Below, piece after piece: positions 55,670-63,528 of a stretch of DNA of 64,000 nt. A program made the translations under genes and the position numbers. Every line of letters begins with the position of its first letter. Position 1 is the first letter of the stretch. The DNA comes from Polaromonas sp. SP1 (GTDB lineage: Bacteria > Pseudomonadota > Gammaproteobacteria > Burkholderiales > Burkholderiaceae_C): NCBI RefSeq assembly GCF_003711205.1, contig NZ_CP031013.1, forward strand, positions 4,196,501 through 4,260,500, read 5' to 3'. The notes beneath the pieces were generated by a model. That model was not told the DNA's origin, ran no database searches, and was given only the letters and a program-made list of their open reading frames with translations.

Positions 55670-55825
55670 GGCTTGAACTCCAAAACAAAATTCCGCGCGC
55701 ACCCATCCACGGGAGCGCAAAGGCTCCGGGCTGGGTTTTTAAGGGGGAAGAAAAGCTGCCGGCCTGATCCGGCGCGGCAGCGGTCAATGCAAGTAGGAGC
55801 GGCGCGCGGCGCTCCCGCCTGGCAT

Positions 55826-56719
55826 TTACATCGCCGGCTTGTCGCTCAGCGCTTTCAGGTTGGCCTTGAGTTCTTCGCTCATCGGCAGGTTCAGGTTCAC
55901 GCCTTTCGGGGGGATCGGCGAGGTGAACCACTTGGCGTACATCTTGGCGAATTCACCCGACTTGATCAGGCGCATGATGGTGCCGTCGACCAGCTTCTTG
56001 AACTCGGGGTCGTCCTTGCGCAGCATGCAGGCGTAGGGCTCAACCTGCAGGGAGTCGCCCACGACTTCCAGCGACGCCGGGTTCTTGGAGTTGGCCATCA
56101 GGCCGAACAGCAGGATGTCGTCCATGGCGAAAGCCAGGGCGCGGTCGTTTTCGACCAGCAGTAGCGAGTCGTCATGGTCTTTGCCCAGGATGAGCTGCAT
56201 GTCGAGTTTCTTGTCGGCGCTGTACTTGCGGATCACCTGGGCGTTGGTGGTGCCGGTGGTGCTGGCAACCGTCTTTTTGGCCAGGTCGGCGTAGTTCTTG
56301 ATGCCGGACGATTTTTTGACCAGCAGGCGCGTGCCGGTGTAGAAGTGGTTGATCGCGAAGGCCACGTCTTTGCCGCGTGCGATGTTGTTGGTGGTCGAGC
56401 CGCACTCCAGGTCGTAGGTGCCATTGACCAGCAGCGGGATGCGGTTTTGCGACGTCACGGGCATGTAGGCGACTTCAAGGTTGGGCTTCTTCACCTTCTT
56501 GCGCACGTCGTCGATGATGGCTTCGGTCAGTTCCGCCGAGAAACCCACCGAGGTCTTGGAGCCGATCAGGTAGCTGAACGGAACCGATGCCTCACGGTAG
56601 GAAACGGTGATCTTGTTGCTGTCGGCAACCTTTTTCAGCGTCGGCACGGTTTGCGCGCCGGCGGTGGTGGCCAGGCCGGCTGTCATCAGCACGGCGGTCA
56701 TGAGAATCGAGAATTTCAT
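55826..56719 (-). CDS. gltI: Periplasmic glutamate/aspartate-type ABC transporter binding protein
   Basis: The 297-residue protein has a Sec signal (MKFSILMTAVLMTAGLATTAGAQ) and a type II solute-binding domain like GltI/DEBP (KITVSYREASVPFSYLIGSK; ECGSTTNNIARGKDVAF, which marks the glutamate-binding group). It binds Glu/Asp in the periplasm. No permease or ATPase gene is next to it, so it is an orphan receptor here. The racemase and D-amino-acid dehydrogenase nearby point to acidic or D-amino acid use. Confidence 0.88.
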   Translation of the reverse strand: MKFSILMTAVLMTAGLATTAGAQTVPTLKKVADSNKITVSYREASVPFSYLIGSKTSVGFSAELTEAIIDDVRKKVKKPNLEVAYMPVTSQNRIPLLVNGTYDLECGSTTNNIARGKDVAFAINHFYTGTRLLVKKSSGIKNYADLAKKTVASTTGTTNAQVIRKYSADKKLDMQLILGKDHDDSLLLVENDRALAFAMDDILLFGLMANSKNPASLEVVGDSLQVEPYACMLRKDDPEFKKLVDGTIMRLIKSGEFAKMYAKWFTSPIPPKGVNLNLPMSEELKANLKALSDKPAM

Positions 56720-57031
56720 GCTTGTCCTTTCGGGGGCAGGGTTGGTAGTTTCGGGGAACTGACATCGCTAACTGGCATCGCTAGTGTAGGAAGCGCAACG
56801 CCAGCCGTGTCATTCATTTTCGCGGCAATCCCATGACCAAAACTCATGGTTTACCCAAGAGCGCCCCTGCGTGGCAGGGTTGTCCCTTAGGGCTCCGCGC
56901 CTGTTTCTTTTTGGGTCACAAGACACAGACAAGGGCATAACCGAAAGTCATGGCCTTGGGCGAATTCAGCATTGTTCAAACCGGCGCGCGCTGCGTAAAG
57001 TTGCGCTCATCCAAGGAACAAAAGGGCTGTT
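56720..57031. other. Intergenic region between divergent gltI and dadA
   Basis: No gene is seen in these 312 bases. There is a direct repeat CATCGCTA (about 56763 and 56776), the hairpin CCATGA-TCATGG at 56831-56849 and the hairpin CCCTGC-GTG-GCAGGG at 56865-56879. Promoters for both genes must lie here, but I cannot place them with confidence. Confidence 0.4.
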
Positions 57032-58243
57032 ATGCATGTGTGTGTGCTGGGTGCGGGAATCGTCGGTCTGGCTACGGCTTACAGCCTGCACCGCGCAGGC
57101 CATGAGGTCACCGTGGTGGACCGGGCCACGCCCGGTAGCGGCGCCAGCGGCGGCAATGGCGCGCAGCTGAGCTACTCCTATGTGCAGCCGCTGGCCGACC
57201 CGGGCATCTGGCGCCAGTTGCCCAAGCTGCTGCTGTCGCCCTCTTCCCCGCTGAAGCTGCGCCCGCGCCTGGACGTCCATCAATGGCTGTGGGGCGCGCG
57301 CTTTCTGGCCGCGTGCAACAGCAAAACCTCGCGCGACACCACCGGCTACCTGCTGACGCTGGCGGCGCTGAGCCGGCAGTCTTTCGACGCGATGATGCTT
57401 GAGGAAAAACTCGATTGCGATTTCTCGGCCACCGGCAAGCTGGTGCTGTATTCGGACGAAGCAGCGTTTGCCGGCGCGCAACGCCAGATGCTGCTGCAGC
57501 GCGAACTGGGCAGCACCCAGGAGGCGGTTGACGCGGATCGCTGCGTGGAGATCGAGCCCGCATTAAAAAGCCGCCACGGCCAGATCGCCGGCGCGATCTA
57601 CACGCCCGGCGAATGCGCCGCCGATTGCCAGAAAACCTGCGACGGCTTGATGGAGGTACTGCGCCGCCGTGGCGTGCGTTTTTTGCTGGGCACGCAGGTC
57701 GACCAGCTGGTGCTGCGCGGCAAATCCATCGCGGCGGTGGCCACGCAGCAAGGCCACATCGAAGCCGACCGCTTTGTGATGGCGCTGGGCGCTGAGTCAG
57801 CCCGCATGGCCGGCACCGTGGGCGTGCACCTGCCGGTGTACCCGCTCAAGGGATACAGCATCACGGTGGACGTCGCGCCCGAGCCGGACGCCGCCCCGAC
57901 AGTCAGCGTGACCGACAGCGCGCGCAAGGTGGTGTTTGCCCGCATCGGCTCGCGCATGCGGGTCGCCGGCATGGCGGAGCTCTCGGGCTACGACAGCACC
58001 GTCGACCCGGCGCAGATTGCGTCGCTCAAAGCATCAACGCAAACGCTCTTTCCGGCCTCCAGCACGTTTGACAGCCTCAGCCCCTGGGCCGGCATGCGCC
58101 CGGCCACGCCGACCGGCCTGCCGGTGATTGGCTTGCATGCGAAGGGCCCGCACAACCTGCTGTTCAACACCGGCCACGGGGCGCTCGGGTTCACGCTGGC
58201 TTTCGGCTCGGCCCAGCGCATCAGCCGCATGATGGCCCGCTGA
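57032..58243 (+). CDS. dadA: D-amino acid dehydrogenase (DadA-like FAD protein)
   Basis: The 403-residue flavoprotein begins with the dinucleotide-binding motif VCVLGAGIVGLATAYSLHRAG, and the ATG is followed at once by this fold (split: VCVLGAGIVGLATAYSL). The FAD-contact and membrane-associated features of DadA are seen in VVDRATPGSGASGGNGAQLSY, and the C-terminal GPHNLLFNTGHGALGFTLAFG is the DadA signature. It oxidises D-amino acids and passes electrons to the quinone pool. The divergent binding protein and racemase suggest acidic D-amino acid catabolism. Confidence 0.9.
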   Translation: MHVCVLGAGIVGLATAYSLHRAGHEVTVVDRATPGSGASGGNGAQLSYSYVQPLADPGIWRQLPKLLLSPSSPLKLRPRLDVHQWLWGARFLAACNSKTSRDTTGYLLTLAALSRQSFDAMMLEEKLDCDFSATGKLVLYSDEAAFAGAQRQMLLQRELGSTQEAVDADRCVEIEPALKSRHGQIAGAIYTPGECAADCQKTCDGLMEVLRRRGVRFLLGTQVDQLVLRGKSIAAVATQQGHIEADRFVMALGAESARMAGTVGVHLPVYPLKGYSITVDVAPEPDAAPTVSVTDSARKVVFARIGSRMRVAGMAELSGYDSTVDPAQIASLKASTQTLFPASSTFDSLSPWAGMRPATPTGLPVIGLHAKGPHNLLFNTGHGALGFTLAFGSAQRISRMMAR

Positions 58244-58251
58244 TTTCCCCT

Positions 58252-58335
58252 CCCCCTTCTCGGCTCACTTCGTGTAGCCGGATCCCCCCGCAGGGGGCAA
58301 CAGCAGCGGCCCGGCAAAGCCGGTTCCGCGCTGTT
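58252..58335. repeat. Two-hairpin intergenic element, first copy
   Basis: It contains CCCCCCGCAGGGGG and, after a short spacer, a longer stem AACAGCAGCGG...CCGCGCTGTT enclosing CCGGC-AAA-GCCGG. It sits between the convergent dadA and lysR genes and is repeated almost exactly at 58347. Confidence 0.85.
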
Positions 58336-58346
58336 GTATTGAGTTA

Positions 58347-58428
58347 CCCCCTTCTCGGCTCACTTCGTGTAGCCGGATCCCCCGCAGGGGCAACAGCAGC
58401 GGCCCGGCAAAGCCGGTTCCGCGCTGTT
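58347..58428. repeat. Two-hairpin intergenic element, second copy
   Basis: This is the same element after an 11-nt spacer. It is identical except that the first hairpin is CCCCCGCAGGGG, shorter by one C and one G, so the pairing is kept. Confidence 0.85.
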
Positions 58429-58463
58429 ACTTGCGAAGAGAGAAGCAGGCCACGCCTGGAGTT

Positions 58464-59363
58464 TCAGGCGCGTTGCGTCAGCGCCTGCTGGAAGCAGCGC
58501 ACAAAAGCCCTGACCACCACCGAGCCCGGCTTGCCCGCAGGCAGCAAGGCCTTGATGGGCACGGGGATCAGCGGCTCCAGCTCCAGCACATCGACCCGGC
58601 TCGGGTCGGCCGAGGCGGCGGTGCAGGTGTCGATCACCGCCACACCGAGGCCGTGGTGCGCAAGCGCGAGCGCCGAGTGATAGGTCTGCACGGTGATGTG
58701 AAACTCCAGCCCCACACCGGCTTCGCGGCAAGCCTGGTTGAGGCTGCGGCCCACCGGGTCGAGCACGTCGAGCCCGACCACCGGGACTTTGGTGAGGTCT
58801 GCCAATGCCACGTTGCCGCGCTTGACCAGGCGCGCAGGCAGCATGCCCTTGGGCGCCACACACACCATGCGGCCGTCGGCCAGGTGTTCCTGCGCCAGTG
58901 CTGAATGCGCCACGGGGCTGAAGAGGAAGCCGACGTCGGCCTCCTGCAAAGCCAGCGCCGAGACGATTTGCGGCGAATGCAGCGCCTGCAAGGTGATGGC
59001 CACGTCGGCATGCTTGACGCGAAAGAGCTTGATGGCGTGCGGCAAGATTTCATAGCTCAACGCCAGCACCGTGAGGATGCGCAACTCTTTGGCGCTTTCA
59101 CCGGTCTTGAGGTTGGCGGCCAGGCGCTGCACTTCGTCGAGTTGCGCAAACAGCCGTTCGATATGCGGGTACAGCGTCAGGGCTTCAGAGGTCGGCGTGA
59201 GCCGGCCTTTGGTGCGCTGGAAAAGGGCAAAGCCCAGTTGCAGTTCAGCGTGCTGCAGGATGCGGCTGACGGCCGGCTGGGTGACATTGATCAACCGGGC
59301 CGCCCCGCTCACGCTGCCGGTCAGCATGACGGCGTTGAAAACTTCAATGTGGCGCAGGCGCAT
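58464..59363 (-). CDS. LysR-family regulator (NocR/OccR-like) next to dadA
   Basis: The 299-residue protein has the N-terminal HTH (MRLRHIEVFNAVMLTGSVSGAARLINVTQPAVSRIL; start motif shown in part) of the NocR/OccR/ArgP type, and a LysR effector domain. Regulators of this branch often control amino-acid transport or catabolism. It is convergent with dadA and followed by a second lysR gene on the same strand. Control of the dadA cluster is inference. Confidence 0.9.
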   Translation of the reverse strand: MRLRHIEVFNAVMLTGSVSGAARLINVTQPAVSRILQHAELQLGFALFQRTKGRLTPTSEALTLYPHIERLFAQLDEVQRLAANLKTGESAKELRILTVLALSYEILPHAIKLFRVKHADVAITLQALHSPQIVSALALQEADVGFLFSPVAHSALAQEHLADGRMVCVAPKGMLPARLVKRGNVALADLTKVPVVGLDVLDPVGRSLNQACREAGVGLEFHITVQTYHSALALAHHGLGVAVIDTCTAASADPSRVDVLELEPLIPVPIKALLPAGKPGSVVVRAFVRCFQQALTQRA

Positions 59364-59428
59364 GGCAGGTTCCGGTGGGCGTTCGTACTGGAAGGGCTAG
59401 AGCAATTATCGTGCGCGGTGCTGGGGTG

Positions 59429-60304
59429 TCAGGACACTGGCGCGCCGGGCGCCGTTGAAGCCAGCAACCAGTCGCGAAAAACATTCATCGCCAGGGTCGT
59501 TCGTTTTGACTTCAAGCGGGTGAGCCAGTAGCTGCCGTTTTCAATCTCAATCGCGAATGGCCTGACCAGACGGCCGGCCCGCAGTTCACGCGCGAACAGG
59601 TTCACCGGCAGCAGCGCCACGCCCGCGCCCTGTACCGCCGCTTCCGCCATCGTCAATGACGAATCAAACACGGTGCCCCTGACAACGGGAGAATCCACAC
59701 CCGCTGCGGCAAACCAGTTGACCCATTCATCCGACCGATAAGAGCGCAGCAGCAGCTCACCCGCCAGGTCCGCAGGCTCACGCAAACGGGATGCGATGGC
59801 CGGTGCGCACACCGGCGACAGCGGCGCGGCAAACAGCGGCTCGGCTTCGGTGCCGTGCCAGGCGCCGTCACCAAAACGGATGGCGTAGTCCAGGCCCTCG
59901 CCCGCCAGATCAACGCGGTTGTTGTTGGTAAAGAGCCGGAAATCCACAAACGGATGCGCCTCCTGAAACTGCGCCAGGCGCGGGATCAGCCAGCCCACGG
60001 CGAACGTGCCGACCGCGCCCACCGTCAACACTTCACGAAAGCGGCCGTCGCGGAACTGTTCGATCAGGGCGCCAATGCGGCCAAACGATTCAGCCAGGGC
60101 AGGCAACAAGGCCAAACCTTCATCCGTCAAGGCCAAGCCGCGCGGCAGCCGCCGAAACAGCGGCACGCCCATGCGCTCTTCAAGATTTTTGACATGCTGG
60201 CTGATCGCGGTCTGCGTCACGTTGAGCTCGTCGGCGGCGCGCGTGAAGCTCAGGTGCCGGGCGGACACCTCAAAAGCGCGCAGGGCATTCAGGGGAAGGT
60301 GCAT
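59429..60304 (-). CDS. LysR-family regulator (GcvA/AmpR type) divergent from the beta-lactamase
   Basis: The 291-residue protein reads MHLPLNALRAFEVSARHLSF-TRAADELNVTQTAISQHVKNLE at the N-terminus, typical of the GcvA/AmpR subgroup. The effector domain contains RVDLAGEGLDYAIRFGDGAW. The divergent beta-lactamase gene starts 121 nt away, so by analogy with AmpR-ampC and PenR-penA pairs it probably controls the enzyme in response to cell-wall fragments. Confidence 0.92.
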   Translation of the reverse strand: MHLPLNALRAFEVSARHLSFTRAADELNVTQTAISQHVKNLEERMGVPLFRRLPRGLALTDEGLALLPALAESFGRIGALIEQFRDGRFREVLTVGAVGTFAVGWLIPRLAQFQEAHPFVDFRLFTNNNRVDLAGEGLDYAIRFGDGAWHGTEAEPLFAAPLSPVCAPAIASRLREPADLAGELLLRSYRSDEWVNWFAAAGVDSPVVRGTVFDSSLTMAEAAVQGAGVALLPVNLFARELRAGRLVRPFAIEIENGSYWLTRLKSKRTTLAMNVFRDWLLASTAPGAPVS

Positions 60305-60425
60305 GGTCGTTAGCCCAAGATTTACTTATGAGTCACCCTGATTATTGCCGTTTGTGGGCTTGGCAGGTTTTCCTTATCGTTCCCGGACTGCGTCAATTAA
60401 TTTCACCCATCACCAAGGAGAATCA

Positions 60426-61304
60426 ATGCAAAGAAGGCAATTTACAGGTGCACTCGGAGCCATCATGGCCGGCGCCGGGGTTTCGGCCTATGCCCAGAAA
60501 TCATTGGGCACCGGCGCAGTCACCGCACGCCTGCAAGCCATTGAACGCGAAAGCGGCGGCAGATTGGGCGTCAGCATTCTCGAGACCGGCAACGGCGCCC
60601 GCTGGGGCTATCGCGCCGGCGAGCGCTTCCCCATGTGCAGCACCTTCAAGCTGCTGGCCGCCGCACTCATACTGCATCGCGTAGACAAGGGCCAGGAACA
60701 GCTGGACCGCAAAATCATCGTCAAGCCAAGCGACATCATCACCCACTCGCCCACCACGAAGCAGTACGTCGGCACACAGGGCATCACCATCGCGCAACTG
60801 TGCGAAGCCACCGTCACCCTCAGCGACAACGCGGCAGGCAACCTGCTGCTGGAAAGCTTCGGCGGCCCCGCGGGCCTCACGGCCTATACCCGCTCCCTCG
60901 GCGACACCATGACCCGCCTGGACCGCAACGAACCCAGCCTCAACGAAGCCACAGCCGGCGACAAACGAGACACCACAACGCCCGACGCGATGGTGAGCAC
61001 CATCCAGAAGATCGTTCTAGGCACAGCCCTGTCCGAAGCATCACGCAAACAGATGACGCAATGGCTGCTAGACAACAAAACCGGCGACACCCGCCTGCGC
61101 GCCCTGCTGCGGCCCGGCTGGCGCGTAGGCGACAAAACAGGCACGGGAGGCCACGGCTCCACCAACGACGTCGGCATCCTCTGGCCGCCTGGCCGCGCGC
61201 CCGTCGTGGTGGCGGCGTATCTCACCGGGACCAGCCGGCCGATTGCGCAGCGTGAGGCGACTTTGGCGAAGGTGGGTGAGCTTGCGGCGTCTTTGGTTGC
61301 TTGA
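60426..61304 (+). CDS. Class A beta-lactamase (PenA/L2-like)
   Basis: This 292-residue serine hydrolase hydrolyses beta-lactams in the periplasm. The start at 60426 (MQRRQFTGALGAIMAGAGVSAYAQ) follows AGGAG and gives a twin-arginine-like leader. Active-site motifs are complete: Ser72-Thr-Phe-Lys75 in MCSTFK (Ambler S70 to K73), SDN at 133-135, Glu169 in NEPSLNEA (Ambler E166, N170), and KTG at 237-239. Cys71 precedes the serine as in PenA and L2 enzymes; the partner cysteine of KPC-type carbapenemases is absent (Gly in that place). A LysR gene is divergent, so it is probably inducible. A terminator follows at 61339. Confidence 0.95.
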   Translation: MQRRQFTGALGAIMAGAGVSAYAQKSLGTGAVTARLQAIERESGGRLGVSILETGNGARWGYRAGERFPMCSTFKLLAAALILHRVDKGQEQLDRKIIVKPSDIITHSPTTKQYVGTQGITIAQLCEATVTLSDNAAGNLLLESFGGPAGLTAYTRSLGDTMTRLDRNEPSLNEATAGDKRDTTTPDAMVSTIQKIVLGTALSEASRKQMTQWLLDNKTGDTRLRALLRPGWRVGDKTGTGGHGSTNDVGILWPPGRAPVVVAAYLTGTSRPIAQREATLAKVGELAASLVA

Positions 61305-61338
61305 GCCTGAAGAGCCGGGTCACATTCCATCTGACGCA

Positions 61339-61364
61339 AGAAAGCCGCCCAAAGGCGGCTTTCT
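61339..61364 (+). terminator. Terminator of the beta-lactamase gene
   Basis: The stem AGAAAGCCGCC-CAAA-GGCGGCTTTCT is perfect over 11 bp. It lies 35 nt after the stop codon. Confidence 0.85.
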
Positions 61365-61403
61365 ATGCTGGCGAAGTGTGAGGCAGTCGATTTATAGAAT
61401 CGT

Positions 61404-61890
61404 TGTTGAATGCCGTCGAAATCTGACCCGGTTAGAGCAGTAATTTCCATCGAAACCTGACCCACGTAGGCACTACTCTGCTTGTTTTAAAAGCAGAGGG
61501 AAATTAGGAGTGATAGACGTGGCGACATTGAATGTCATCAGGCGGTGGGCATTGAGAGATCAGTTGTCCATCCGCGAGATTGCAAGGCGTACAGGCCTGG
61601 CTCGCAACACAGTAAAGAAGTACCTTCGGTCCGATGAGGCTGAGCCCAGGTACGCAAGGCGGGTCAGCTCAAGCAAGCTCGATCCCTACGCTGAGAAGCT
61701 GGCCACCTGGCTGGGAATCGAGGCAACAAAATCGCGGAAACAGCGGCGCACTTTGAGGCAGATCCACACAGACTCAGCCCAAAAAGGAGAAGATCAAGAA
61801 CTTATCCACACCGTGAGCACTCTCTGCTCACAAAGAGTGTGGGTCAAGATTTGATGGAAAGATCGGGTCAGGCTTCAGCGGAACTCAACA
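61404..61890. mobile_element. Internally deleted IS21-family element
   Basis: The two ends are inverted copies. The left end reads TGTTGAATGCCGTCGAAATC-TGACCCG with a second inner repeat TTCCATCGAAACCTGACCCAC to about 61465. On the minus strand the right end reads TGTTGAGTTCCGCTGAAGCC-TGACCCG, then TTTCCATCAAATCTTGACCCAC. Such multiple terminal repeats starting with TGT are typical of IS21. Only a fragment of istA is left between them, so this 487-bp element is a non-autonomous remnant. No target duplication is obvious. Confidence 0.85.
61510..61854 (+). pseudogene. istA: Truncated IS21-type transposase (istA fragment)
   Basis: A GTG start at 61510 opens a 114-residue frame whose first 85 residues are a clear IstA N-terminus. 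It holds a helix-turn-helix (RRWALRDQLSIREIARRTGLA, shown in part) with RNTVKKYLRSDEAEPRYA, then the RRTLRQIHTD block. After HTD the reading diverges (SAQKGEDQELIHTVSTL) and runs into the right end of the element. The catalytic DDE domain and istB are missing, so it cannot transpose alone. It may still bind IS21 ends. Confidence 0.85.
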
Positions 61891-61973
61891 GAGTCAGCTG
61901 TTGATCGCTTGGTGAACCTAGCCCGCTCCGCGCAGACGAAATAGACGGTTCCCTGCAGAGCCTTCTAGGACAT

Positions 61974-62008
61974 AAAAAAACCGACTCCTCCTTGCGGAGA
62001 GAGTCGGT
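61974..62008 (-). terminator. Terminator after tRNA-Ser
   Basis: On the minus strand ACCGACTCTCTCC pairs with GGAGGAGTCGGT around GCAA, followed by seven T. It lies 6 nt beyond the tRNA 3' end. Confidence 0.9.
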
Positions 62009-62013
62009 AGTCT

Positions 62014-62106
62014 TGGCGGAAACGGAGGGATTCGAACCCTCGATGAGGCTCTACACCCCATACTCCCTTAGCAGGGGAGCACCTTCGGCCACTCGGTCAC
62101 GTTTCC
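62014..62106 (-). tRNA. tRNA-Ser (anticodon GCU)
   Basis: The acceptor stem is GGAAACG/CGTTTCC, the anticodon loop is CTGCTAAG, and there is a long variable arm and a T-loop GGTTCGAATCC. CCA is encoded (62014-62016). It is downstream of lysC. Confidence 0.95.
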
Positions 62107-62141
62107 AATAAATCGATTATCTCACGACTTGCGGGCCGTTT

Positions 62142-63410
62142 TCAGACGGTCGGCTGGTCCAGGTCAAAAGCCTTGTGCAGGGCGCGTACGGCGAGTTCCA
62201 TGTACTTTTCGTCGATGACGACGGAGGTCTTGATTTCGCTGGTGGAAATCATCTGGATGTTGATACCCTCTTCGCTCAGGACGCGGAACATCTTGCTGGC
62301 GATGCCCACGTGGCTGCGCATGCCGATGCCGACGATGCTGACCTTGCAGATCTTGGCGTCGCCGGTGACTTCCTGCGCGCCCAGCTTGGGCAGGACCTGG
62401 GTTTTGAGCAGGTCGACGGCCTTGGAGTAGTCGTTGCGGTGAACGGTGAAGCTGAAGTCGGTTTTGCCGTCTTTGCTGATGTTCTGGATGATCACATCGA
62501 CTTCGATGTTGGCGTCGGCCACGGCACCCAGGATCTGGTACGCAATGCCGGGGGTGTCGGGCACGCCGAGCACGGAGATTTTGGCTTCATCGCGGTTAAA
62601 TGCGATGCCCGATACGATGGCTTGTTCCATGTTTTCGTCTTCCTCAAAACTGATCAAAGTGCCTGACTTGGCTTCTTCGTTGATGTCGATGTCCCATTCG
62701 GTGAAGCTGGACAGCACGCGCAGCGGCACCTTGTATTTGCCGGCAAATTCGACCGAGCGGATCTGCAGCACCTTGGAGCCCATGGAGGCCATCTCCAGCA
62801 TCTCTTCGAAGCTCACGGTGTGCAGGCGGCGCGCCTCGGGCACGACGCGCGGGTCGGTGGTGTAGACGCCGTCGACGTCGGTGTAGATTAGGCATTCATG
62901 CGCCTTGAGCGCAGCCGCCACGGCCACGGCCGAAGTATCGGAGCCGCCGCGGCCCAGCGTGGTGACGTTGCCGCCATCGTCTACGCCCTGGAAGCCGGTG
63001 ATGATGACGACCTTGCCGGCGTTCAAATCGCCGCGCACGCGCTCGTCGTCGATCGACTCAATGCGGGCCTTGGTGTAGGCGTTGTTGGTCTTGATGGTGA
63101 CTTGCCAGCCGGCGTAGCTCACGGCCTGCATGCCTTCGGCTTGCAGCGCAATCGCCAGTAATGCGCTGGAGGCCTGCTCGCCGGTGGCGGCCAGGGCGTC
63201 CAGCTCGCGGCTGTAGGCGTCGCCCGGTTTGGTGGGGGCCAGCTCTTTGGCCAGTCCCAGCAAACGGTTGGTTTCGCCACTCATGGCGCTGGGAACGACG
63301 ACCATCTGGTGGCCGGCGCGCGCCCACTTGGCCACGCGTTTGGCCACGTTGCGGATGCGCTCGGTGGAGCCCATCGACGTGCCGCCGTATTTATGAACGA
63401 TCAATGCCAT
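62142..63410 (-). CDS. lysC: Aspartate kinase
   Basis: LysC phosphorylates aspartate, the first step to lysine, threonine and methionine. The 422-residue protein begins [20 protein letters not shown], with the KYGGTS active-site motif, and shows [16 protein letters not shown] and [18 protein letters not shown]. Two ACT domains follow (about 265-330 and 345-415) that carry end-product feedback. It is the alpha2beta2-type class; an internal start for a beta chain is possible but not proved. tilS lies 118 nt upstream on the same strand. Confidence 0.96.
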   Translation of the reverse strand: MALIVHKYGGTSMGSTERIRNVAKRVAKWARAGHQMVVVPSAMSGETNRLLGLAKELAPTKPGDAYSRELDALAATGEQASSALLAIALQAEGMQAVSYAGWQVTIKTNNAYTKARIESIDDERVRGDLNAGKVVIITGFQGVDDGGNVTTLGRGGSDTSAVAVAAALKAHECLIYTDVDGVYTTDPRVVPEARRLHTVSFEEMLEMASMGSKVLQIRSVEFAGKYKVPLRVLSSFTEWDIDINEEAKSGTLISFEEDENMEQAIVSGIAFNRDEAKISVLGVPDTPGIAYQILGAVADANIEVDVIIQNISKDGKTDFSFTVHRNDYSKAVDLLKTQVLPKLGAQEVTGDAKICKVSIVGIGMRSHVGIASKMFRVLSEEGINIQMISTSEIKTSVVIDEKYMELAVRALHKAFDLDQPTV

Positions 63411-63528
63411 TGCAGGATGTCAATCAGGAAGTTGGTTTGAGGCCCGGGCGCCTGTATGCAGAACGCCCTGATGCGGGTAGCCAAAGCCACCAGCAAAGCC
63501 TTCAATTATACCTAGGACTACTACCTAG

